Positions 24,731 to 32,847 of a stretch of 62,272 nucleotides of DNA are shown piece by piece. Positions within the stretch are counted from its first letter, which is position 1, and the number at the start of each line of letters is the position of its first letter. The translations under genes were made by a program, and so were the position numbers. The DNA comes from CAZUDI01 sp964618975 (lineage in GTDB: Bacteria; Desulfobacterota; Desulfomonilia; UBA1062). The stretch lies in NCBI GenBank assembly GCA_964618975.1, contig CAZUDI010000019.1, forward strand, positions 1-62,272, given 5' to 3'. Below the pieces are notes generated by a model that was not told the origin of the DNA, searched no databases, and saw nothing but the letters and a program-made list of their open reading frames with translations.

Positions 24731-27682
24731 TCAGCGGCAGGCGAACTCGGCCCGCTCGATCAGCTCTTCCTGCATATTGCGGTTGAGCTTGACAAAATAG
24801 GCGTTGTAGCCCGAGATGCGCACGATCAGCCAGCGATAGTCGTCGGGGTTGGCCATAGCGGCGCGCATGGTCTCGGAGCTGATCACGTTGCACTGCCACT
24901 GCATGCCGCCCAGGTCGAAATAGCTCTGCACATAGCCGCTGAAGATGTCCAGGGTTCGGGCATGCGAATCCGCGGGGTGCGGCACGAGCTTGACGTTGAA
25001 GGACAGATTGTTGGGCATCTTGAAGTTGTCGAGTCCGGCCACGGTGTGGATGTTGTCCAGGAAGTTGTCGGAGGACCCGGGCGCCGGGGTCAGCCCCGGG
25101 GTGAAGGCCTTGCCCTTCTTGCGGCCCGAAGGCAGCGCGCCCGAGAGCATGCCGAAACCCACGTGATAGCTGTTGGACCAGTAGCCCGGCAGATATTTCC
25201 CGCCGCGGTAGTTTTCCTGATGGATATAGTATTCATAGCAGAACTCCATCAGGTCGCGTGCGATCGCGCGCGATTCCTCGTCATCCGAGCCGAACCTGGG
25301 CACCTTCGCGATCATCTTCTGCACGTGATCATAGCCCTCGAAATCATTGGCCAGGGCCTTGAGCAGGGTTCCATAATCGAGGGTCCGCTTTTCATAGACC
25401 AGCTTCTTGATCACCATGAGGCTGTCGATCACATCGGTGATCGAGACCATGGCCACCCCCGAGGTGTTATACTTGGCCCCGCCGCAGATGATGTCACGGC
25501 CCGTCTCCAGACAACCACCCATCATGGCCGAGAGCAGCGGCGTGGGATGCAGTTCCTGATGTGCTATGCCCATGTAGTTGTTGATCTCCACCGAGAGTTC
25601 CATCAGATAGAGGATCTGGGCCTTGTAGGCCTTGAGGAAGTCCTCAAAGGTGGGGAAGTCGGTGCGGACGTCACCGGTGGCCGGCCCGATCTTGTCTCCC
25701 ATAACCGGATGCACGCCGTTGTTCAGCGCCATCTCCAGGGGGGCCACCATGTTGAGCATCATGCAGTTGGTGTGGCCATAGTGGCGGCCGCTGATGCTGG
25801 GCTCCACACAGCCCGTGGCGGACCAGTCACGCGCGTCCTCAAGCGGGATGCCCTCGTTGACGAGCACCTCGATCATGGCCTTGTCGTTCTGGATGATGGG
25901 GCTGGCGGCCATGTTGATGTTCACCTCACACAGGCGTCTGAGGTACGCAGCCGAATTCACGCCCGGATAATACTTGGCATTCATATTGGGGTCCTGGAAA
26001 CAGAGCATCTCGGCGGCCTTCAGGATGATATAGGTCATGTCATTGACGGCATTGTTGCCGTCCTGATCGACCCCGCCCACGGTGACGGTGTCGTCCGAGG
26101 AGGTCCCCCCGAAGAGCTTGTTGCCCACACTGGGAACCAGCGGGTCATGATCGTTGAAACGCAGGAACAGGCTGGCCACCAGCTCGATGGTGCGCTTGAC
26201 GAGAGCCTCGCGCCTTCTTGGGGACCTGGCCTGGGCAGCCTCCTTCAGGAACAATGGCTGCAGCAGCTGGTCGAGCCGGCCGATGGACAGGGCCGAATTG
26301 GCGTTTTCGATCTGCAGGCAGGTGAAGCAGATCCAGATGGACATGAGGCCCTCATAAACACTTTCGGCCGGACGGGCCGGCACCTTGGCACAGATGCGCG
26401 CGATCTCTTCCAGCTCGGCCAGGCGTCCGGCCTGGGCGGGGTCGTCCGGATCGAGGGAGGTGGCCTGGAGGGCGGCCTCGTCGCTTAAGTGCCGGGCATA
26501 GGTCAGCACGCCGTCTAAGATCACCTGCACCGCACGGTAAAAATGTTTCTGCTCCTTAGTTTCGGCGCGCGCTTCCTGCTCGGTGGCCCGTAGGCTCACC
26601 GCGTCGAGCCCCTCCTCGAGGACGGTCCTGAAGTCGGGCACGGTGTGGGAGATGGCGTTGTTCTTCATCATGAAGTAGAGCACGAAGCGCTCTTCGAGCT
26701 GCTGGGAGAGGGGATTGCCGAAACGCCGGCGGGTGTACTCACGGATGTTGCGCTCCATCCAGTAGGGCAGGATCTCGAGGTTGAGGATTTCGGCCTCACG
26801 GGGCGTAAGATCGTTGGGATTGAGCTCGCGGGAGCCGATGCTGTGCAGCTCGGGCCAGATCAGCGTCCCGATGAATTCGGGATAGATGGGAATACCCACC
26901 TCCTTGGAGGTGGTGCTCCCCGCGATCAGGTGATCCTCCTGAATGATGGGGTGCTTGTGCTCCATCACATAACGCATGGCATGGGCCTGGCGCAGATTGG
27001 GGTCGAAGGGGGTGCCCCATCGGGTGTGCTCGAAGCCGTTCTCCCGATGAAAGCGGGTCAGCAGATGCGCGCGTTCGATACACAGGGCGGGTTTGACGGC
27101 AAAGCGGCGGTTTTTGAGCCGCCTGAGCCGCGGGAAATCGTCCAGGGAGTAGCGTCCCAAATAGGGGTCGTCGAGCACCTGAACCTGGTCGACCTTGCGA
27201 TCGAGGGTTTCGTTGACCAGCTTACGCCGCTTGGCGCCCTGATCGATGTCCACGAGGGGACGCAGGGACGGCGGCTGCTCACGCCTCTTTACACCGGAGA
27301 GCAGCGTGGTGAGGTAGGTGAACTTGGTAAGATAGGCCATGTTGCCGCTGGAGGACATCTCGTTGGTGAGCAGATAGTCGGTTGACTCGGAGGGGTCCTT
27401 GCCGAAAAGTCGCGCCAGGGTCGGCTTATCGCGATAGGCAATGATGGCATCGGGCTTGTCGATGACACCCGAGCCCGAGCGTACCCGGCCGTTGTCGAAG
27501 ATCATATAGACCTTAACCGCGCCGTCCCGCGTGGCGAACTGATAGCGCGCATTGAAGATATAGCCGGTCTGTGGGTTATAGATCTCGCGGCGGAACCGGG
27601 GCACCACCATCAGGATGATCGCCAGGGCCTTGAGTGACAGTTTGAACGCCAGGACCGACATCTCGATGCGAAACCTTTCCAT
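24731..27682 (-). CDS. Glycyl radical enzyme with N-terminal SCP2-like domain, substrate unknown
   Basis: 983 residues, about 150 longer than usual. Residues about 150-983 are a PFL/dehydratase-type barrel: active-site Cys625 in TGCVEPS and the radical glycine Gly958 in RISGYNAYF. The Cys-x-Glu pattern is that of eliminases (diol, choline, isethionate type), not fumarate-adding synthases. Residues about 15-135 are extra: DKPDAIIAYRDKPTLARLF, then SSSGNMAYLTKFTYLTTLL, which match the SCP2 pattern seen in the free SCP2 protein at 5145 (DFVITGDYELFAQI, LKGNMVKALKLAAI). A short hydrophobic stretch (LALIILMVVPRF-like) begins the domain. GGGAGGTCGAGGT precedes ATG 27682. Inferred: a radical lyase acting on a hydrophobic or acyl-bound substrate. 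Confidence 0.9.
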   Translation of the reverse strand: MERFRIEMSVLAFKLSLKALAIILMVVPRFRREIYNPQTGYIFNARYQFATRDGAVKVYMIFDNGRVRSGSGVIDKPDAIIAYRDKPTLARLFGKDPSESTDYLLTNEMSSSGNMAYLTKFTYLTTLLSGVKRREQPPSLRPLVDIDQGAKRRKLVNETLDRKVDQVQVLDDPYLGRYSLDDFPRLRRLKNRRFAVKPALCIERAHLLTRFHRENGFEHTRWGTPFDPNLRQAHAMRYVMEHKHPIIQEDHLIAGSTTSKEVGIPIYPEFIGTLIWPELHSIGSRELNPNDLTPREAEILNLEILPYWMERNIREYTRRRFGNPLSQQLEERFVLYFMMKNNAISHTVPDFRTVLEEGLDAVSLRATEQEARAETKEQKHFYRAVQVILDGVLTYARHLSDEAALQATSLDPDDPAQAGRLAELEEIARICAKVPARPAESVYEGLMSIWICFTCLQIENANSALSIGRLDQLLQPLFLKEAAQARSPRRREALVKRTIELVASLFLRFNDHDPLVPSVGNKLFGGTSSDDTVTVGGVDQDGNNAVNDMTYIILKAAEMLCFQDPNMNAKYYPGVNSAAYLRRLCEVNINMAASPIIQNDKAMIEVLVNEGIPLEDARDWSATGCVEPSISGRHYGHTNCMMLNMVAPLEMALNNGVHPVMGDKIGPATGDVRTDFPTFEDFLKAYKAQILYLMELSVEINNYMGIAHQELHPTPLLSAMMGGCLETGRDIICGGAKYNTSGVAMVSITDVIDSLMVIKKLVYEKRTLDYGTLLKALANDFEGYDHVQKMIAKVPRFGSDDEESRAIARDLMEFCYEYYIHQENYRGGKYLPGYWSNSYHVGFGMLSGALPSGRKKGKAFTPGLTPAPGSSDNFLDNIHTVAGLDNFKMPNNLSFNVKLVPHPADSHARTLDIFSGYVQSYFDLGGMQWQCNVISSETMRAAMANPDDYRWLIVRISGYNAYFVKLNRNMQEELIERAEFACR

Positions 27683-27730
27683 ACCTCGACCTCCCTCTCG
27701 GATGTATACTGTCGGCCCCTTTCTGCATGA

Positions 27731-28372
27731 TCACCTCTCCGGCAGGAAGGGGCCGAGCGTGTCTTCGGTGAGTCGGGCGACGACCGGCAGGGGGTCGCTC
27801 TCGTATTCGTGCATGCCCCGGCTGTTGAACAGCGACACCACCCCGTGCAGGGCGGTCCAGAGCCTCAGGACGAGGTAGCCGATCTCGCTGCGGGGGAAAT
27901 TCCCATACCTTTCACTTATCTCCCCCGCCACCGCGCCGACGATATCCGCCATCTTAAAGGCAGTCATCTTCTCCGCGCGCGCGATGGGCTCCATGACGGT
28001 GTCTTTGTAGTCGTTGTACTTGGGTACGTCCCAGTTGAACATGATGTTGTAATAGTTGGCATTGTGAATGCCGAAGTCCACGTAGGTGCGACACAGGGTC
28101 CGGAGTCTTTCCACGGGATCATCCAGCCCCTCCAAGGCTTCCACGAGTCGGGAATTGAGGAGTTCGAAGCCATGGGTGAGCACCATGAGGTAGATCTCCT
28201 CCTTGCAGGAGAAGTAGTTATAGAGTGTCTTGGCGGAGAAGCCGAACTTGTCGGCCAGCCCCCGCATGGTCATCCCATCGAATCCCTCGGCGGCGATCAT
28301 CAGGAGGGCCTCATCGAGAATCCTGCGTCGGATCTCCTCGATCTCCTGTGCGGGACGGGCTGGCTTGGGCAT
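27731..28372 (-). CDS. TetR/AcrR family regulator of the glycyl radical operon
   Basis: 213 residues from ATG 28372 (GGGAGG upstream); an alternative start at 28414 would run through the operator. DNA-binding region IRRRILDEALLMIAAEGFDGMTMRGLADKFGFSAKTLYNYFSCKEEIY. The C-terminal domain has the WTALHGVVSLFNSRG segment typical of the TetR group with a WHG-type domain. It stands 48 bases before the glycyl radical enzyme on the same strand, so it most likely controls itself and the cassette through the palindrome at 28394-28420. Confidence 0.92.
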   Translation of the reverse strand: MPKPARPAQEIEEIRRRILDEALLMIAAEGFDGMTMRGLADKFGFSAKTLYNYFSCKEEIYLMVLTHGFELLNSRLVEALEGLDDPVERLRTLCRTYVDFGIHNANYYNIMFNWDVPKYNDYKDTVMEPIARAEKMTAFKMADIVGAVAGEISERYGNFPRSEIGYLVLRLWTALHGVVSLFNSRGMHEYESDPLPVVARLTEDTLGPFLPER

Positions 28373-28393
28373 ATATGACCTCCCTGGTTTATG

Positions 28394-28420
28394 GCAACGA
28401 TGTTGCGTCAACATCGTTGC
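28394..28420. promoter_or_regulatory. Perfect 12-bp inverted repeat, TetR operator
   Basis: GCAACGATGTTG-CGT-CAACATCGTTGC, exact over both arms, 22 bases upstream of the TetR start. A weaker half copy (GGTAACGTCGTTGG) follows at about 28421-28434, giving room for a second dimer. No comparable palindrome occurs elsewhere in the window. Confidence 0.85.
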
Positions 28421-28495
28421 GGTAACGTCGTTGGTGTATCACGGTTGCCCTTTCCTGTCAACCCTTTCCATCCAGGTACCTCTTTCATGAACTGA

Positions 28496-28562
28496 GGGTT
28501 AATTCCCCGCCGCTTGCGGCGTCACGGAGGGTCCAGGACTTGCCCTGGGATTCATACCCCCG
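28496..28562 (-). repeat. Dispersed three-way-junction repeat, copy 2
   Basis: On the minus strand: GGGTATGAATCCCAGGGCAA, GTCCTGGACCC, then TGACGCCGCAAGCGGCGGGG and AATTAACCC. Both internal hairpins (CCAGGGCAAGTCCTGG and GCCGCAAGCGGC) are intact; the outer stem has weakened to GGGT/AACCC. The rest of 28421-28719 holds no gene. Confidence 0.85.
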
Positions 28563-28719
28563 ATTCCGTCGTGCGTGGGCCCGGCCGCAGAGGTAATGCC
28601 CCGACGGTCCCGGTATTGGGGGCTGCGAGGAGAAGATATGTGGTCATCCCGAGAAGGGGGGCCATGGCGGAAGGCACGTGGCAAAGGCAACAGCAGCCCC
28701 AGAGATCATGGCCTGGGGA

Positions 28720-29382
28720 TTATGGCAGAGGGCCAAGCGCCTGCGTTACGATGTGCACCCCGGCGCTGGTGCCGATGCGGCTGGCCCCAGCATCCACCAG
28801 GGCCCGGGCGCTGGGGTAATCACGGATGCCGCCTGAGGCCTTCACCAGGGCCCTTTCCCCCACGGTGCGACACAAAAGCCGCACGTCTTCGAGCGTGGCC
28901 CCGCCGGTGGACAGCCCCGTGGAGGTCTTCACAAAGGCCGCCCCGGCATCCAGGGCCGCCTGTGTAGCGCGCACCTTTTCGTCATCACTCAGCAGACAGC
29001 ACTCGATGATGGCCTTGACCAGGGCCCGGCCCCTTATGGCCTGTACGACGGCCTGGATGTCCTGTCGCACCATGTCTTGCCTCCCGTCTTTGAGGGCGCC
29101 GATGTTGATTACCATGTCGATTTCGCGCGCCCCGCGCTCCACGGCGCAGAGGGCCTCGCAGACCTTGACCTCGGTCAGGGTAGCGCCCAGAGGAAATCCG
29201 ATCACCACACAGGTGGCCACCTCGCTGCCGATAAGCTCCGTGCTCACCAGCTCTGCATGAGACGGGTTCACGCATACGGCGGCAAAACCGTAGGTGCGCG
29301 CTTCATTGCAGAGCCTTCGGATCTGGGCCTGCGTGGCCGCCGGGTTCAGCAGGGTATGATCGATCAATCCGGCTATCTCCAT
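28720..29382 (-). CDS. deoC: Deoxyribose-phosphate aldolase
   Basis: Cleaves 2-deoxyribose 5-phosphate to acetaldehyde and glyceraldehyde 3-phosphate. 220 residues; Schiff-base lysine in AAFVKTSTGLS, second lysine in ERALVKASGGIRD, and EIDMVINIGALKDG. ATG 29382 gives MEIAGLIDHTLLNP, the normal DeoC beginning, and overlaps the stop of the gene upstream by about ten bases; the frame also opens at 29433 but those residues are not DeoC-like. Coupled to a nucleoside deoxyribosyltransferase-like gene, which suggests handling of deoxyribosyl compounds. Confidence 0.95.
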   Translation of the reverse strand: MEIAGLIDHTLLNPAATQAQIRRLCNEARTYGFAAVCVNPSHAELVSTELIGSEVATCVVIGFPLGATLTEVKVCEALCAVERGAREIDMVINIGALKDGRQDMVRQDIQAVVQAIRGRALVKAIIECCLLSDDEKVRATQAALDAGAAFVKTSTGLSTGGATLEDVRLLCRTVGERALVKASGGIRDYPSARALVDAGASRIGTSAGVHIVTQALGPLP

Positions 29383-30593
29383 ATCCGCCCCCTGCCCCAC
29401 CGGAGGGGCTTCAGGAAATACTCGATCAGGCATCCGAGACGGGCGATGCGGCGCAGGGCCAGTCCGGGGGCGTGCGTCTCATCCGCGAGGTGGCTGAGGG
29501 CCTGCGGGAGCAGGGCCGGATCGTCCACCCGGGCCTGCTCCGCACCCAGAAGCATGTAGCTGTCACCCCCGGAGTCCAGGACGCGCCCGTCCTGCTTGTA
29601 GATGACCACCGGCCGTCCGGCGGCGAAGGCCACCGCGGTCTCGATCACCGCGCCTTCGTCCGGCACGCGGCCGTTGAGGTTGCAGACAAAGGCATCGCAG
29701 GCACAGACGATCTGGTAGATATCCAGGGCGAAGACCGCCCGGTGCACCAGGGCCCTGATCGGCGTGAAGATCCAGGCATTGGCCAGGGGATTGTCCACCG
29801 CGCCCATCACCCAGGCCTCCACCCCATCACGCTGCGGCAGATAGGTAGCGTATCCGTTTGTTTCGAGTACCTGCGCAAGCTCGGCCATGGCCCGGACCTC
29901 CTCGGGACAGAAGAGGGCCCCGGAACAGTAGACCTTCTCCCGGCGCAACAGATGCTCTGCGCTCCGCGGTTGAATCTCTTCATGGCACAGTTCCTCTATG
30001 TGCCGGCAAACCTCGGCAGGGGCAAGCTCGCGCTGTGCGAGAACGCCCCAGACGGCTTCGCCCAGCGTCACGCAGCGCTGCACCGCGGGCGGCAGATCCT
30101 CCAGGCGCCCGTGCATCCGGCCGAGGGCCCTCTTCAAGGCGCCGGGGACCCCCCGGCAGGAGCGGACAAATCCGCAAGGAGGGACCATCCCGGTGATCAT
30201 GGAGTTGTCGCTGCCGTGGAAGGCGCTGCGGCGGTCCCGCTTGTAGATGACCAGGGGCTTGCCCAGGGCAAAGGCCAAGGCGGCCTTGAAGAGCGCGCCC
30301 TCGTCAGGCACACGGCCATTCAGGCTCAAAACCAGGGCCTCGCAGCGCCGGGTCACCTGGAAGATCTCCAGGGCGAAGGCGTGCTGACGCAGCACCCCTG
30401 AGGGGGCGCTTCCCGGCCGGCACAGGGCCTCGATCCCCTGGCGATGCGGCAGGTAGGGCGAAAAGCCCTCGGCTTCAAGCAGGTCGGCGATACCCTCCAG
30501 GCCCGCACGCTCCTCGGGACTGTAAGCCGGACCGGCCACATGCACCTTCAGCGGGTCTTTGCCCCGCCAGCCCTTCCTCTCTGCATCCATCAT
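29373..30593 (-). CDS. Tandem nucleoside 2-deoxyribosyltransferase-like protein, one domain apparently inactive
   Basis: 406 residues made of two homologous halves. Half 1 (about 15-125): VHVAGPAYSPEERA, YLPHRQGIEA, FALEIFQVTRRCEALVLSL, NGRVPDEGALFKAALAFALGKPLVIYK. Half 2 (about 225-340): VYCSGALFCPEEV, YLPQRDGVEA, FALDIYQIVCACDAFVCNL, NGRVPDEGAVIETAVAFAAGRPVVIYK. The family's nucleophilic Glu, in the DxGTxxE pattern, is present only in half 2 (GAVIET); half 1 has Lys (GALFKA). Family members swap bases on, or hydrolyse, 2-deoxynucleosides. The overlap with deoC suggests a deoxyribosyl salvage or clearance role. GGGAGG precedes ATG 30593. Confidence 0.85.
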   Translation of the reverse strand: MMDAERKGWRGKDPLKVHVAGPAYSPEERAGLEGIADLLEAEGFSPYLPHRQGIEALCRPGSAPSGVLRQHAFALEIFQVTRRCEALVLSLNGRVPDEGALFKAALAFALGKPLVIYKRDRRSAFHGSDNSMITGMVPPCGFVRSCRGVPGALKRALGRMHGRLEDLPPAVQRCVTLGEAVWGVLAQRELAPAEVCRHIEELCHEEIQPRSAEHLLRREKVYCSGALFCPEEVRAMAELAQVLETNGYATYLPQRDGVEAWVMGAVDNPLANAWIFTPIRALVHRAVFALDIYQIVCACDAFVCNLNGRVPDEGAVIETAVAFAAGRPVVIYKQDGRVLDSGGDSYMLLGAEQARVDDPALLPQALSHLADETHAPGLALRRIARLGCLIEYFLKPLRWGRGRIWR

Positions 30594-30639
30594 CGCCTCC
30601 CTCTCACAGCCTTACCCCGTTTAAGGCAGCGCCTGCGGA

Positions 30640-31893
30640 CTAGAACTCCGTCAAGCTCGGGCCCGAACCCTGCGCCAGATAATCGGCCACCACGGCAATC
30701 CCCCGCTCGAAATCCGGACGTGAAGCGCTCAGAAGCGAGATACGGATGTGGGTGGACCACTGCGGTCCATAGATATCGCCAGGGGTAATGCGTACGCCGC
30801 GCCTCAGGAGCTGCTCATGGTGAGTACGGCTGGGCGCAGGCGTGGGCAGCCAGAGGCAGGGACCATCCGTCTGCCAGGGGGTGTTCTGCGCAAGACAGGT
30901 CCGCCGCTGCCTCAGCTCGCCCCGCAGACGCTCGATGTGGGCCTTCAGGTCCCCACTGGCAAACATGGAGCAGACCGCGCGCTGCAACAGACCCGAAAGG
31001 GAGAGGTCGTTAATCTCCTTCAGATCGAGGATGCGCGCATACAGGGACTCGGGCACCACGGCGAAGCCGATGCGCAGACCCGGCCCCAGCAGGGAGGAGA
31101 GGCTCTTGATATAGATCACCCGCCCCCGGCGGTCGGCGGCCTTGAGGGGCCGCTGGCCGATCAGCTCGCTGTGCGGATCGTCCTCGATGATGAGGAAGTC
31201 CTCCTGCCCGGCCAGCTCGAGCAGGGCCGGACGCAGGCCGTCCGGGATGAAGGCCCCGCTGGGTACATGCCCCTGGGGCATGGTGTAGAACAGACGGATG
31301 CCCTGACCGCGCAGCTGCTCCAGCTCCGCAGCCCCCGCCAGGTAGGGGACCGTCAAGACCTGGGCCCCCAGGGCCTCGAAGATGCGTCTGGCCCCCCGAT
31401 ACCCCGGATCCTCCACGGCCACCCGGTCCCTGGGCCGCAGCAGGGCCAGCCCGGCCAGGAAGAGGGCCTGCTGCGATCCGGCCGTCACGAGCGGACGGCC
31501 CTCGATCCCCAGGGAGGCCAGCCAGGCACCGGCCTGTGCCAGCAGCGGGGCATAGCCCTGGGGGGGGTCATAGGTCAGCAGTCCCTCCTGCGAGAGTCGC
31601 AGGTGCGCACCGATCCACAAGAGCCCCTCCTCCGCGGGCCGCACGGCCGACAGATCGATGACTCCCCCCACCGCACCACGGGCCACGTACGAGCCGGCCC
31701 CCTGGCGCAGGACGATCAGCCCCTGCTGGGCAAGATATTGATATACATTGCGCGCGGTGACGATACTGATCTTCTGAGAGAGGGCATATTCGCGGATTCC
31801 TGGCAGTCGCTCGCCAGGACTCATGGTTTTGATGATATCCCCGGCGAGCCTGTCGGCGAGATCCTTGTAGATCAAAGCATTTCTCCTTGACAT
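30640..31893 (-). CDS. pdxR: PdxR-like MocR regulator (GntR winged helix fused to aminotransferase fold)
   Basis: 417 residues. N-terminal GntR helix-turn-helix (LADRLAGDIIKTMSPGERLPGIREYALSQKISIVTARNVYQYLAQQGLI) followed by a type I aminotransferase-like domain with FLIIEDDPHSELIG and the PLP-lysine region VIYIKSLSSLLGPGLRIGF. MocR proteins of this type sense PLP and control pdxST. Here the gene is divergent from pdxS with about 66 bases between starts, strongly supporting that role. ATG 31893 lacks a good ribosome site; the start at 31920 would run into the shared promoter. Confidence 0.9.
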   Translation of the reverse strand: MSRRNALIYKDLADRLAGDIIKTMSPGERLPGIREYALSQKISIVTARNVYQYLAQQGLIVLRQGAGSYVARGAVGGVIDLSAVRPAEEGLLWIGAHLRLSQEGLLTYDPPQGYAPLLAQAGAWLASLGIEGRPLVTAGSQQALFLAGLALLRPRDRVAVEDPGYRGARRIFEALGAQVLTVPYLAGAAELEQLRGQGIRLFYTMPQGHVPSGAFIPDGLRPALLELAGQEDFLIIEDDPHSELIGQRPLKAADRRGRVIYIKSLSSLLGPGLRIGFAVVPESLYARILDLKEINDLSLSGLLQRAVCSMFASGDLKAHIERLRGELRQRRTCLAQNTPWQTDGPCLWLPTPAPSRTHHEQLLRRGVRITPGDIYGPQWSTHIRISLLSASRPDFERGIAVVADYLAQGSGPSLTEF

Positions 31894-31907
31894 ACAGCAT
31901 AATACAT

Positions 31908-31931
31908 GAAACATTTCCATTAAAGTGTTTC
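31908..31931. promoter_or_regulatory. Inverted repeat in the pdxR-pdxS divergent promoter
   Basis: GAAACA (31908-31913) and TGTTTC (31926-31931) are exact inverted arms with a 12-base spacer, centred between the two genes. TATAAC at 31940-31945 is a plausible -10 for pdxS, with no good -35, as expected for an activated promoter. Confidence 0.55.
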
Positions 31932-31959
31932 TATTGTTCTATAACATTCGGAGGATCCT

Positions 31960-32847
31960 ATGTCAATTGATCAGGAACGTCAGGTGGTAAACCGGGGCCT
32001 GGCCCGCATGCTCAAAGGCGGGGTCATCATGGATGTCACCAGCCCCGAGCAGGCTGTGATCGCCGAGGAGGCCGGGGCGGTGGCCGTCATGGCCCTGGAA
32101 CGCGTACCGTCCGACATCCGTGCCCGGGGCGGAGTGGCGCGCATGAGCGACCCCGAGGTCATCCGGCAGATCAGGGAGGCCGTGAGCATCCCCGTGATGG
32201 CCAAGGCCCGCATCGGGCACACGGTGGAGGCCCGCGTGCTCGAAGCCCTCGCCGTGGACTATATTGATGAGAGCGAGGTGCTCACCCCGGCCGACGAGGA
32301 ACACCACATCGACAAGCTCGCCTTCCGCGTCCCCTTCGTCTGCGGTTGCCGCGACCTGGGCGAGGCCGCCCGTCGCATCGCCGAGGGGGCCAGCATGCTG
32401 CGCAGCAAGGGCGAGGCCGGCACCGGCAACGTGGTCGAGGCGGTGCGGCACCTGAGGGCCCTCATGTCGCAGCTGCGCTCCCTGGCCACCCTCAGGGAGG
32501 ACGAAATCCCTGCCCTGGCGCGGGAGGTCAGGGCCCCGCTGGAGGTCCTGCGCGAGATCCATGCCATGGGCGGCCTGCCGGTAGTCGTCTTCGCCGCCGG
32601 CGGGGTGGCCACGCCCAGCGACGCCGCGCTCATGATGGAGCTTGGCGCCGAGGGGGTTTTTGTCGGCTCGGGCATCTTCACGACCGGGAATCCCGCAAAA
32701 AGGGCCCGGGCCATCGTGGAGGCCACCGCCCACCATGACGACCCCGGGAGAATCGCGAAGGTCTCCGCCGGTCTGGGAGAGGCCATGCCGGGGTGTGACG
32801 TGCGCACCTTGCCGGAGTACGCGCGTCTGTCTACGCGCGGGGTGTGA
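31960..32847 (+). CDS. pdxS: Pyridoxal 5'-phosphate synthase, lyase subunit
   Basis: Makes PLP from ribose 5-phosphate, glyceraldehyde 3-phosphate and ammonia (DXP-independent route). 295 residues, very conserved: GLARMLKGGVIMDVTSPEQAVIAEEAGAVAVMALERVP, MAKARIGH with a catalytic lysine, YIDESEVLTPADEEHHIDK, ASMLRSKGEAGTGNVVEAVRHLR with the second lysine, and GSGIFTTGNPAKRARAIVEA. CGGAGGATCCT precedes ATG 31960. Its stop overlaps the pdxT start (TGATG). Confidence 0.98.
   Translation: MSIDQERQVVNRGLARMLKGGVIMDVTSPEQAVIAEEAGAVAVMALERVPSDIRARGGVARMSDPEVIRQIREAVSIPVMAKARIGHTVEARVLEALAVDYIDESEVLTPADEEHHIDKLAFRVPFVCGCRDLGEAARRIAEGASMLRSKGEAGTGNVVEAVRHLRALMSQLRSLATLREDEIPALAREVRAPLEVLREIHAMGGLPVVVFAAGGVATPSDAALMMELGAEGVFVGSGIFTTGNPAKRARAIVEATAHHDDPGRIAKVSAGLGEAMPGCDVRTLPEYARLSTRGV

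Noticed and set aside
24731..27682. Identification of the glycyl radical enzyme as a hydrocarbon-activating (benzyl- or alkylsuccinate) synthase
   Set aside because: The active-site motif is Cys-Val-Glu, typical of eliminases, and the small synthase subunits are absent.
31894..31959. A PLP or thiamine riboswitch upstream of pdxS
   Set aside because: The 66-base gap is too short and contains no conserved riboswitch motif; control by PdxR explains the arrangement.
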